From: a virus
Length of the DNA stretch: 64,000 nt
IMG/VR virus record: IMGVR_UViG_3300032820_000003
Span: 1 to 64,000 of that record
Strand: one strand, 5' to 3'
The notes under the pieces were generated by a model. It was not told the origin of the DNA, ran no database searches, and was given only the letters and a program-made list of their open reading frames with translations. Positions 1 to 9,700 of this stretch are shown piece after piece. Both the position numbers and the translations under genes were made by a program. How positions within the stretch are numbered: the first letter of the stretch is position 1; each line of letters starts with the position of its first letter.

Positions 1-3000
1 GTTTCAAATTTCTTAGAATTGTCATAATAGAGTTGTACTTCTGCTGAAGTATCAAATATAGCAGATGTATGACTAGAGTCTTGTATTTTTATATCTGCTG
101 TACCGCCCCCATCAATAATATTGGTAGTCCCATCGTGATAAATTTTGAAGTCTTGAGAATCCCCAAATTCTATTTTCCCATTATCTGCAAAACCAATATT
201 GCCTACGGTCATTTTGTTAGTAGAAGCGTTGTAAGTCCAATCACTATCTACTCGTATATTCTCATTACCTGAAGTAGCATCTACAAAAGTTGGATAATAA
301 GTTACGTTACCTGAACCATGTAATGTAACGGTAGTAGCTACATCCGCAGTACCAGTTAAATTACCTGTAAATGTAGCAGCCCTAACTGTACCACTAGCTG
401 TTGTATCTATTGAGTAAGCACCGGGACTTCCTGTACCAACTCCCAATCTATTATTAGTAGCATCCCAAAAGATGGCATTGTTATCAGAACTGAATCCACC
501 ACTACCATCAGCGAATTGGATATGTCCTGCTGTACCAGATGATTGGGATGTAGACGAAGCCATATCTAATCTAGAAATGGTGATAAATGTACTATCATCA
601 TTATTCCCAATTGCATTTAAAGCGGCCCCACTATTTTGATATAATTGAACCGTTAAATAATCAGCTACATCATCTACATAGAAAACCGTACTACCACCTG
701 AAACAGATGTCGTTTGAGCAGATGGAGATATAATTCTATCCCTAAGAATTACATTTGTCGTATTACTATTAGAAGTATCTGTATGGGTAACTCGCATTTC
801 TCTATAACCAGCTGAGTCAGCCTCCCATTCATGTTGTATATTTATTAAGAAATATCCCGTTTGCCCAAAAGTAAATCTATCTGTATTAGTACTACCATCA
901 TGGAACGCACCAACATCATAAGATTCCGTCCATGCAGTAACAGTTGTTCCCGCACCAGAATTAGTATTATTAGAAATTGATAGATTAGCACCTGTTGAAT
1001 ATGCCTTAACGCCTTTAAAAGCCCCACCACCAGCTAATGAACCAGCAGAAGTGATTTTAGTTTCGTTTCCTCCGTCATCTTTATAATAGAGTTCATTATC
1101 TGTTTTTGCATATAATGTTCCAAATCCTGAAGTAGCGTTTGGTGCTGACATTTCTTTTAGTGCTAATGCAGCATTTTTAATTTGAACATTGGCTGCGGCA
1201 GCGAAGTTATTACTGTTATTATATTGTAATTCAGTTCCTGAACCAACTGCCTGTCCACTAATCCCCAAACTTCCCGGTTTAGCCTTCTTTAAAACCTGAT
1301 CAGTCGCATCCCAAACTAACATAAAGTCATTAGATGCATCTACATTACCGCTAGTTAATTCAGTCCTACCGCTAATATTGTCTTCATGTAACATAGCAGC
1401 TTGAACAGCATTACTGGCAATCGTTAAAGCAGTAGCTACATCACTACCACCATTAACACTCCCACTACCTGTTACATCACCTGTAAATGAAAGTGTTCTA
1501 GCGGTTGTCCACGTTGCTGCTGAAGTAGCAGTTGAAGCGTTTCCTGTTAAGGCTCCTTCAAACGTTGTAGCAACTATCGTTCCAGCAGTTCCTGAAACAA
1601 CTTCACTATTAATAGTAGCATCGGGAACAAAAGTAAACTTACCCGTAGAATCATCGTAACCAAAAAATCCAATTTTCGCCGCCGAACCATTGTGCCACCT
1701 AAATGAAATTCCTCTATCTTTATTATCATCAGAACTTGGGGCTGATGTTCCCCCTAAATTAAATACTGGATCAGCTATAGTAACTGTAGTACTATTAACA
1801 GTTGTTGTTGTTCCACCAACAGTTAAATTACCGGGAATTGATACTGTAGTATTAGAAGCCCCCATTGTTAATGTGTTTGCTCCAACTGTATCAAATATTG
1901 TTTTGTTACCCGCTGTTAAATCCAAATCTGTTAATGCTGTTAAAGCCGTTATCGTTCCACCTAATGAGGTAGCCGTACCACCAATAGTAATAGCACTATT
2001 TGATAAAGAACTGTTCCCTATATTTGAGAGAGTATTACTTGAGCCACTAATTGTTTTATTTGTTAAAGTATCTGTTGTTGCTCTTCCAACAAGTGTATCT
2101 GTACCCGTTGGTAAAGTAATCGTCCCGCTATTAGAAATACTTGAAATAGCTGGAGTAGTTAAAGTTTTATTTGTAAATGTTTCGTTACCCGCTAATGTAG
2201 CGAGTGTACCAGTTGTAGGTAAAGTAACATTGGTTGTATTACTAGTTGTTAAAGTTATGGCATCATCACCAGAGGTTGTAAAAGCACCTGAAAGAGTTAA
2301 ATCTCCCCCAATAGTTAATGTTCTTGCAGCATTCTTAGGATCAATTGCTATGGCTCTATTAGCTGTTAAGGTTGTTGATCCAGCCGCTAATTGAACTTCG
2401 TAAGCTGTTGCAGCTTGTTTTATACCAAATGATGTAAGTAAATTAGCAGTACCACTATCTATATTTACATTTGTTAAAGCATAATTTCCAAAGTTCTGAG
2501 CCGCCCCCCAAGTTAAACCAGTTCCTATACTAGCCCCATTAATCGTAACAGCAGAGGCCCCTCCAAGAGTAGTTCCGTCAATGGCTCCACCATCTATATC
2601 AAAAGCGGAACCTTCAATTTCATTACTACCCGCAGTTAATTTACCGCCTAAAGTGAAAGCATTAATATTAGTAGCGACAATTGTTGGTACTTGCAATGAA
2701 TTAGCACTTGCATCATATGTAAAACCAGCTTCACCAGTAATTAAACCATTTGTTCCTGCGTATAAAACACGGGCTGCGGTTAATCCATCAGCGGTTAATG
2801 ATGCTGCTCTAAAACCATGCGCCCCAATATCTAAATCTCCTATTGCTGTTAAAGCAGTAACTCTATAAAGACTTACGGCATCATCAGAATTATCTCCAAT
2901 GGCAATCGCATTATTATCGCCATGAATAGCATCAACCGTTAAATTACCAATATTTAAAACTGATTTATCACCAAAATCAAGGTTAGTAGTTGCGGCAAAA

Positions 3001-3926
3001 TTAATTGCTCCAGTCGAACTAATTGTATCTCCATTAATTGTTATATTATCAACAGTAAGTTGTCCACCTGTGATTGTACCTGTTGTAGTGATATTCGATG
3101 CTCCAGTATCGATAGAACCGAAGCCACTCGTAATTGATCCGCTGTTTAAGGCCCCTGTGGAGGTCAGAGAGGAGTTTATAACGCTTGCCCCTAGTGTAGT
3201 ACTGGACAGCATAGAAACGTTGTTTATTTTAAAGATTTTGCCAGAAGCAAGATTCCAATGTTCACTTGATGTCCAATTGGTATTTGAACTATCCCAAATA
3301 ATAGTTTTATCTGTAGCACCTTTAAGGGTTATTCCACCACCGTTTGCTGTAGTATTTGTAGGAGTTCCAACAGAACCCATTGTAATATTTTTATCATCTA
3401 CATCCAATGTAGTTGAATTAACTGTTGTTGACGTTCCTTGAATATCAACATCACCAGTAATTACTACTTTACCAGACCCTTTCGGCTCAAGACGTAAATC
3501 AATATTTGTATCAGTTCCTAAAGCTTTTAATATTGGAGGATTATTTGCAGCACTATTTGTAATTTGTAAATAGTTAACTGCGCTACTGACGGGAGCCAAT
3601 ATAAGTTGTTCATTTCCATTAGCATCTAAAATTGTAGTTAGAACAGGGTTAACATAAGTTTTATTCGTTAGGGTTTGAGTTGCAGTCGTTATGACCATCT
3701 CACCGTCAGCAGACAATGCAGGAATTGTAGCCGTGTAATGTTGGCTAGCCCCAGATGTGTCTCCATGACCTAAGTAAATACCATATGTCTCACTAGCAGT
3801 TTTTAATAATAAATCTGCATTAAGAACAAGACTATCTATTTCAGCAAAATCAAAAAAACCGGGTCGGTCAAATAAATTACCGCCCGCTCCTGATGATAAG
3901 CCACCCATTCCTCTACGAATTGGCAT
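1..3926 (-). CDS. Large tail-fibre-like virion protein, 3' end outside window
   Basis: The reading frame is open from an ATG at 3926 to the left edge, giving over 1300 residues with the C-terminus missing. The start follows a GGGGGAG ribosome-binding site inside the end of the upstream gene. The product is rich in Gly, Ser, Thr, Asn and Asp. It has blocks such as IQGTSTTVNSTTLDVDDKNI near residue 150 and, at the far end, FKIYHDGTTNIIDGGGTADI and EVQLYYDNSKKFE. These blocks are typical of marine phage fibre and structural proteins, which build beta-rich trimeric shafts. The role in host attachment is inferred from that family. The long plus-strand frames across this region are mirror frames of the repetitive sequence. 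Confidence 0.85.
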   Translation of the reverse strand, partial: MPIRRGMGGLSSGAGGNLFDRPGFFDFAEIDSLVLNADLLLKTASETYGIYLGHGDTSGASQHYTATIPALSADGEMVITTATQTLTNKTYVNPVLTTILDANGNEQLILAPVSSAVNYLQITNSAANNPPILKALGTDTNIDLRLEPKGSGKVVITGDVDIQGTSTTVNSTTLDVDDKNITMGSVGTPTNTTANGGGITLKGATDKTIIWDSSNTNWTSSEHWNLASGKIFKINNVSMLSSTTLGASVINSSLTSTGALNSGSITSGFGSIDTGASNITTTGTITGGQLTVDNITINGDTISSTGAINFAATTNLDFGDKSVLNIGNLTVDAIHGDNNAIAIGDNSDDAVSLYRVTALTAIGDLDIGAHGFRAASLTADGLTAARVLYAGTNGLITGEAGFTYDASANSLQVPTIVATNINAFTLGGKLTAGSNEIEGSAFDIDGGAIDGTTLGGASAVTINGASIGTGLTWGAAQNFGNYALTNVNIDSGTANLLTSFGIKQAATAYEVQLAAGSTTLTANRAIAIDPKNAARTLTIGGDLTLSGAFTTSGDDAITLTTSNTTNVTLPTTGTLATLAGNETFTNKTLTTPAISSISNSGTITLPTGTDTLVGRATTDTLTNKTISGSSNTLSNIGNSSLSNSAITIGGTATSLGGTITALTALTDLDLTAGNKTIFDTVGANTLTMGASNTTVSIPGNLTVGGTTTTVNSTTVTIADPVFNLGGTSAPSSDDNKDRGISFRWHNGSAAKIGFFGYDDSTGKFTFVPDATINSEVVSGTAGTIVATTFEGALTGNASTATSAATWTTARTLSFTGDVTGSGSVNGGSDVATALTIASNAVQAAMLHEDNISGRTELTSGNVDASNDFMLVWDATDQVLKKAKPGSLGISGQAVGSGTELQYNNSNNFAAAANVQIKNAALALKEMSAPNATSGFGTLYAKTDNELYYKDDGGNETKITSAGSLAGGGAFKGVKAYSTGANLSISNNTNSGAGTTVTAWTESYDVGAFHDGSTNTDRFTFGQTGYFLINIQHEWEADSAGYREMRVTHTDTSNSNTTNVILRDRIISPSAQTTSVSGGSTVFYVDDVADYLTVQLYQNSGAALNAIGNNDDSTFITISRLDMASSTSQSSGTAGHIQFADGSGGFSSDNNAIFWDATNNRLGVGTGSPGAYSIDTTASGTVRAATFTGNLTGTADVATTVTLHGSGNVTYYPTFVDATSGNENIRVDSDWTYNASTNKMTVGNIGFADNGKIEFGDSQDFKIYHDGTTNIIDGGGTADIKIQDSSHTSAIFDTSAEVQLYYDNSKKFE

Positions 3927-3929
3927 TGT

Positions 3930-4259
3930 TTATCTCCCCCAAATTATACCACGAATACGAACATTTGTTCCACTAGCACGGAGAATACTAATCTTACTTC
4001 CAATATAAATGGAGTCGTCAAAATATCCTTCGTCTTGTGGGACGAACATAGATGTATTTACGGCATCACCATCGAACTCAATATATGCATCACCAAGTTC
4101 AACGATTAAAGAAACTTTATTTGCTTCTTCCATAGATGCAGCAATATCTACCGCCGTCTCTGCATTTGCAGATGACGTAGTATAAGTAAATGTTTTATGT
4201 TTGCTATAGTTTTGGAGCAGTTCAATTTCCTGTCTCCAAGGTCTATTCTTCGTTGTCAT
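3930..4259 (-). CDS. Small virion-type protein with IWG C-terminal domain
   Basis: A 109-residue protein. Its C-terminus, KISILRASGTNVRIRGIIWG, matches the end of the CBM-like protein at 36406-37341 (KVSIVAASGTPVVHGVIWG). The shared part looks like a small beta domain used by virion proteins. It ends four bases before the fibre start and overlaps the end of the upstream coiled-coil gene by 17 bases, so the three are probably co-translated. An adaptor or fibre-base role is a guess from position. Confidence 0.75.
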   Translation of the reverse strand: MTTKNRPWRQEIELLQNYSKHKTFTYTTSSANAETAVDIAASMEEANKVSLIVELGDAYIEFDGDAVNTSMFVPQDEGYFDDSIYIGSKISILRASGTNVRIRGIIWGR

Positions 4260-5274
4260 CCTGTTTCTCCCTCGATTTAAATTTTAATAGTGTAGGTCGT
4301 CCATTACCTAGATAAAGTTTATTCATATTTATAGCCTCACCTAGACTTGGCATTTCAAAACCTTCGGCCCTTTGAATTGCCCCCATAGACATGTAATGAG
4401 GTTTACTAGCCTCTGCTTTTAATTTTGTATTAACAGTCATTAAATATTGCTGTTCAGAAATTAAATCTTCAATTGTTTGACCCATTTCTTTAACAACTTT
4501 TTTCGTATCTGCTAATTGTTTTCTATTCCCCTTTCCTCTTGTTTGTTCAGTAGAATTTTGATTTTCTAAGACACTTATCCATTCATGTAATCGTTGTTCC
4601 ACTTCTTGAAAGCCATCAACTTGATCTGCTAATAACCCTGCTTGAGTTTTCCAATAATGTACTTCATCTTTCGTATCATTATAAATCTGTTCTACCTTCA
4701 AATATTTAGTTCCAACGTCTTCAATAGAACCAGTTAATTGCGTTACTGTATCTTGTACAGAATTAAACTCTTTTGATAAACTATTGTAGTTCGTCTCTGC
4801 TTGTTCAGTTCGCTGACTAAGTTCTTCGTTACTACTTACCAGTTCCTTATTATTATGCAATAACCTATCTATCTCAGTCTGTTGTTTAATGCTACTTCTT
4901 TGTGCTGTAGCTAAAGTTTCATTAAACGAATTCACTTGACTCGTTAAACTTTTAATAGTTTGAACAGCCTGATCATATTCAATTTTTATATCCTCTAAAT
5001 CTTTTACAGTTTTTTCCTGTAATGCTAACCTCTCTCCAACTGTCTCTGCTTCTAATTTCACATCTCTAAGTGTTGATTCACCGTTATTTAAGGCCAATCT
5101 TAAACTTTCATTTTCGATCTCAATGCCTTCAAAAGTTTGAAGCTGTAATTCTAATTCATTTATTCTAGTTTCTAACTGTTCCTCTTTAACACTATTTGTT
5201 AATTCAAAGACTGGTTGGTTTCTAGAAACAACAGCTGGCTTACTAAAAAACTGATTAAGTTTCATACGTCTCAT
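4243..5274 (-). CDS. Coiled-coil structural protein
   Basis: A 343-residue protein, almost wholly charged alpha-helix with heptad-like spacing from about residue 30 to 270, rich in Glu, Gln, Leu and Lys. The C-terminal 70 residues are less regular. No enzyme motif is visible. The start may be the ATG at 5274 or the one at 5265; neither has a strong ribosome-binding site, and both lie inside the upstream gene's 3' end, which suggests translational coupling. It lies between acidic and fibre genes, so a virion or assembly role is likely but unproven. Confidence 0.7.
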   Translation of the reverse strand: MRRMKLNQFFSKPAVVSRNQPVFELTNSVKEEQLETRINELELQLQTFEGIEIENESLRLALNNGESTLRDVKLEAETVGERLALQEKTVKDLEDIKIEYDQAVQTIKSLTSQVNSFNETLATAQRSSIKQQTEIDRLLHNNKELVSSNEELSQRTEQAETNYNSLSKEFNSVQDTVTQLTGSIEDVGTKYLKVEQIYNDTKDEVHYWKTQAGLLADQVDGFQEVEQRLHEWISVLENQNSTEQTRGKGNRKQLADTKKVVKEMGQTIEDLISEQQYLMTVNTKLKAEASKPHYMSMGAIQRAEGFEMPSLGEAINMNKLYLGNGRPTLLKFKSREKQDDNEE

Positions 5275-5680
5275 ATACAGCTTCTGCTTCTAAGGCGTAA
5301 TAATCGCCACCAAAGGTTGCTTGATGCAATCCTTGTATCCATTCTTTCTTTGCTTCATATCTAGAGATAAATGTTTTCTTTCCTTCTTCATCTTCAATCA
5401 TTATATCTCCCATCATAAATCCTTCAATATCACTAGCGAATTGAGGGGCTAATGTATCTATACCTATTTCATCTTCTAACTCTGAATAGTATAAAGTCCC
5501 AGCGAAAACATCTTTTGCTAATGGTTCATTTCGTTCATATAATCTAACAAACCATTTACGAGGGTCTTTAAACTCTTCTTTTTCTTCTTCAACCACTTCT
5601 TCTTCTTTTTCCTCTACTTCCTCTTCAACCGCCTCCTCTTCCAAAGTGATAACTTTACCTTCAAATTGTTCTTTTGCCAT
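5255..5680 (-). CDS. Acidic protein of virion gene cluster
   Basis: A 141-residue protein with a very acidic N-terminal stretch (residues 12-38, nearly all Glu and Val), then a more globular part with DPRKWFVRLYERNEP and aromatic residues to the end. An AGGAG site precedes the ATG. It overlaps the coiled-coil gene by 20 bases. Acidic tails of this kind occur in assembly chaperones and scaffolding proteins, but no family is recognised. Confidence 0.7.
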   Translation of the reverse strand: MAKEQFEGKVITLEEEAVEEEVEEKEEEVVEEEKEEFKDPRKWFVRLYERNEPLAKDVFAGTLYYSELEDEIGIDTLAPQFASDIEGFMMGDIMIEDEEGKKTFISRYEAKKEWIQGLHQATFGGDYYALEAEAVYETYET

Positions 5681-5696
5681 AATACTCTCCTATACT

Positions 5697-6698
5697 TTAT
5701 TTTGCTTTTGGCGGTGTATGATGCGGTCTAACTGATCCAGTATCAGCAGTACCTTTAAAGCGTCTGCCTGATTCTACCAATCGAGTTTTACCTCTACCAT
5801 GCCCTGCAATTGATCGTTCATGAACACCTGTACCTGTACCACGAATTCTCTTTTTACCTTGTGTTTCAGTTACACTATGTCCAACATTTTCAGGTTTTAC
5901 CCATCGATGTTTAACAGCATCCCACATTTCCCCAACTCTTGGAGGACTTGCAGCATGATCCTTTTGTATATTCACCCCGTTTTTAACAGGTGAACGTCTA
6001 ATATAAGTATCTGAATCATCATAAAAAGTTTTTAGTTGAGCCATTGAAGTATTAGAATCTTCAGACTTCCTACGCATTTTATTTCGCATGGCTCGTTCTA
6101 CTGCTCTTCGTTCCGCAGCAGATAAAGTTCGTTCCCATTCCCTAGCTTGCTGATCTGACATTTGTCCTCTAGGATTACCACCACCAGCACGTACAATATC
6201 ATCACTTAATACCCAACCAGCGGCTGCTGACATTAGGTTTGCTAATGAAGTACTAAGTTTCTGTATCGGTGTTGCTTCTTTAAGCATTTTTTCAGTTTTA
6301 GGTTTTGGAGGGGCTGATGCTCCTTCATAATAAGAATCTTTAGACCCTTTAGAACCCGGCCCATGTTTCTTATCTATCTGTTCCGCATACCAATTTCGAT
6401 ATTGTTTACCTCGACTACCTTCTGAAAAATCTGTAATACCATGTAATTTAGTTACTAACCATGAGGCAAGGGCAAAAGTATCTCTACGAGCATATGTAGC
6501 TTTTTCAACATTCATATCCTCTTTATATTCATTCTTTCGTTCAATCATTTCCATAATCTCTTTAGCCCGTTCATGGGCATCGCTTTCAGAATGACCTTCA
6601 TCAGAAGCTTCTTTCAAAGCATTATCAAAATCATCTGCTTTCGCAATTGATTCCTTTAAGAGTCTATTGTAATAATTTTGTAGCTTAGAGAAACTCAT
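5697..6698 (-). CDS. Basic, glycine-rich protein of virion cluster, function unknown
   Basis: A 333-residue protein with a helical charged N-terminus (1-75), a middle hydrophobic patch near residues 148-166, and a basic Arg/Gly/His-rich C-terminal half. It contains PPRVGEMWDAVKHRWVKPEN near residue 255. A GGAGGAGGG site precedes the ATG, and a TAGTATAATA promoter-like element lies just upstream. A packaged or nucleic-acid-binding virion protein would fit the charge; this is inference. Confidence 0.7.
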   Translation of the reverse strand: MSFSKLQNYYNRLLKESIAKADDFDNALKEASDEGHSESDAHERAKEIMEMIERKNEYKEDMNVEKATYARRDTFALASWLVTKLHGITDFSEGSRGKQYRNWYAEQIDKKHGPGSKGSKDSYYEGASAPPKPKTEKMLKEATPIQKLSTSLANLMSAAAGWVLSDDIVRAGGGNPRGQMSDQQAREWERTLSAAERRAVERAMRNKMRRKSEDSNTSMAQLKTFYDDSDTYIRRSPVKNGVNIQKDHAASPPRVGEMWDAVKHRWVKPENVGHSVTETQGKKRIRGTGTGVHERSIAGHGRGKTRLVESGRRFKGTADTGSVRPHHTPPKAK

Positions 6699-6717
6699 AA
6701 TTCCCTCCTCCTTAATA

Positions 6718-6727
6718 TATTATACTA
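6718..6727 (-). promoter_or_regulatory. TAGTATAATA promoter element
   Basis: The minus strand reads ATAGTATAATATATTAAGGAGG, with the ribosome-binding site of the 333-residue gene only a few bases on. It is one of nine similar elements in the window, most in front of virion genes. No consistent -35 is seen. Confidence 0.5.
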
Positions 6728-6743
6728 TCGTCAACTGTTTAAT

Positions 6744-9700
6744 TTAGAAACTACTACTATCGCTTCCACCCCTAATTCGTTTTGCCGCCTCTTCTTGTAA
6801 TTGAGAAATCTTACTATGTGTAGCAGCCTTCTCTGCCGCATTTTCTGCATGAATCTCTCGTTTACGCTGTCTACCTTTTTCTCCAAATCCTTTAAATGGA
6901 CTATATCGAAGTAATTCACGTTTAGCACTCGGTTTTACATCGGGGTCATTTGCACGTTCCCCTCTACTAGCTGCTTTATATCCTGATCCCGTAATATGTC
7001 GTTCTCTACCTTGACGAATTGCTCGTAATGCTTCACCAGCAGATGGTAGCTTTCCAAGAATTTTTTGATCAATACCACCTGATGTGGCAGAATCACCCGC
7101 TGCTTTACTACCCATTCGTTTTAACCAGTCTCTGGCTCCTTTATATTTAGGAATCTTTTGTCCTGAATCTGTTGTAATATTTTCAGGATGACTACCAAAT
7201 TTATCTAAATGTATCCCTTGATCTTTTAGATATTTTGTTGCAACTAGATCATGTGATCCGTCCTCAGATTTTGTTACCGCTCCATCATTTTGAGCCTGTT
7301 GGAAGGCTGAATGTAAGGCAGCAGACATAACGCCTTCAGAGCCTAACCCGTCACCATGATCTGCTTGGAAGCTATCAGCATCTTGTACATTAAACATGTT
7401 TCCGCCATGTCCTGCGGTCATTCCACCGTGTTCATCTCCGGGGAAGAAAGCCACATTACCATTAGCAGCTGCATTTGCTCCAGCATCAAAGTTTTCCTTC
7501 TTAACCCAATTTCTCCCTTTACCACAACGCCATACCATTGGATTACCATCTGCATCAGTTGGAGGTACTTCACCTTCAGGTGGCCCACATTTTCCATGTT
7601 CCTCTTTCATGGAAGCTGGACTTTTACCTAACTCATCATGATGGAGATGTTCAGGTGGAACTTTTGCTTTTTCAGCAGCATCATGTGCTTTATTATGCTC
7701 ATCATTTAATCTACGTCCTTCATTATCATGCTCTATTATTTTACCATTATATTTTTCACGAATTTCGTTTTTACCTTTTTCATAATCCTCTATAATTTTA
7801 TTTTTCTGGTTCTCAGTATTATCAAAAATAGTTTGTGCTTTCTCTTTACTACTAGCTTTCCAATCCCCCTTTTCTTGTGCATGATTAGCTTCTTCCTGAT
7901 TATGTGCTTCAAAATTCTCTTTATGGAATTGTTCCATACGTTCCATCTGTTCAGCATGATCAACTTCTTTATCTCTTCTTCTGGCTGCATGGTCATTTAT
8001 TACTTGTTGTCTATGCCATTTAGAAGCAGGGAATTCGACTCCCGCATCTATATCAGCTAACGCACTTTGTAAATCAGAATCTAATTCATCTAACTCAGAT
8101 TGATGTTTCTCTTTCTGAGCATCTATACTGCTGCGGGAGTCGGACAGACGATCTACATAAGGTTTAATTCTTTCTTTATGGTCTTTATCCATTGCCAACC
8201 CTTCAGCCAATAATTTACCTTGTAAATCTCGATGTGCCTTCTGAGAAGCATTTGTTAAACGTTTTGCTTTATTAGCAGAGTTTGTTTCATGCTCTTGCAA
8301 TTCCTTTGTTTGATCATGGGCATGTTGATCGTAATCATATTCCCCATGAGACTTGAAATCAGTTTTTGCTCTATGTAATTTTTCATACGCCTCTCTTTGT
8401 TCAGGTGTATGATCTAAATGAAGTGGAGCATGTGAATGGGTTCCAGCTTTATTCCAATCCTCGCCGTGTTCTGGATGGTCACCGTGAGTATGATCCTCAG
8501 TAATTAACTTACCTTTTTCATCATAACTAGTTTTATGAGAAGATTTCATTTTTCCATCTTTGTCATGAACACTATGTCGATTTGGGTGGAAGCCGGGATC
8601 ATTATGGGCAGCATCTAAATGCTCTCTAATTTTACCCATTGTAGCTTCATGAGCAGCAGTTGCTTTTTCATGTTCTTCTGCGGCTCTAGCAGCTTCTTCT
8701 TGTCTATAAGCATGATGTTCATCACTACCAATTTCAATGCCTCGTTTTTGAACTGCATCTAAATGATGTAGAACTGAATCTCCATCAGCCCCATTTCGTT
8801 CTAATTGTTTAAGGGCTTTTTCAATACCTTCTTTATGTTCAGCATCCAAATGATGTTTATTTTGAATTGACAGGCTAACTAAATCGATATAATGTTCAGT
8901 AGCTTCGTCAGAAGTCATATTCTCTATTTCATTTATATTATCTACCGCAGCATTAACTTTTGATTGTCCAATATTTCTAGTAGCTTGCTTTTCACGAGCA
9001 GCTACTTGAGAACGTTCATTGTTTCGTTGACTATCTCTAGTGTTCCTTTGAGATTTTATGGCAGCCTTTAATTCAGATGTATCATCAAATTCATGATCAT
9101 CCATTACGTCTTCTAATTGTGCTTGTGTAAAATCTTTCCCATGTTTAAGTGTTGCTAATCGTTTAAACATTTTTTCTTTAATAGCTGAGTCATCTCGTCC
9201 GTCTGAACTACCTTTGTTTTTTCGTTGATTATCATAATGTGCTTTTAAATGATCACGAATTTCATCATCGTTTAAAAAGTCAGCTTCGTCTTGAGACATA
9301 TAACCATTATCAATTAATGTTTTACGCCATGCATCAGCAGGATTCGGAGGTGGTGGTGGGGTGTCTGGGGTTCCTCTTTGAGGCAACGCTCCCGGAGTAG
9401 GAGTTCTTTGTCCTTCAGGCATTCCTTCCGAAGTAGGCACTTCTGAAGATTCTTCATTTACAGGTGGAGCCTCTTCTGAAGTTTTTTCCCCACTCTCCGT
9501 TCTTCTTCCAGCAGGAACTAAAGAGGTTCCAGAACCTTGGTCATCACCTTCTTGTGTTCGATCTTCAGGTGTTACGATCTCTTGACCCAAACGGCCTTGT
9601 TGTTCACCTCGTTGTCGTGTAGCCGATGCACCGGGTTCGCCCTGAACACCTTCTCCTCGTGCAGCTTCTTGACCCGGAGTACGTTCTCCAAAATCTCCTT

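Noticed and set aside
1690-2394. Long plus-strand frame, also 2581-2868 and 3070-3441
   Set aside because: They are mirror frames of the Gly/Thr/Ser-repeat fibre gene on the minus strand, with no ribosome-binding site and Val/Pro/Ala-biased composition.
7356-8060. Several overlapping plus-strand frames
   Set aside because: They lie opposite the 1646-residue gene, have biased His/Ser/Phe composition and no initiation signals.
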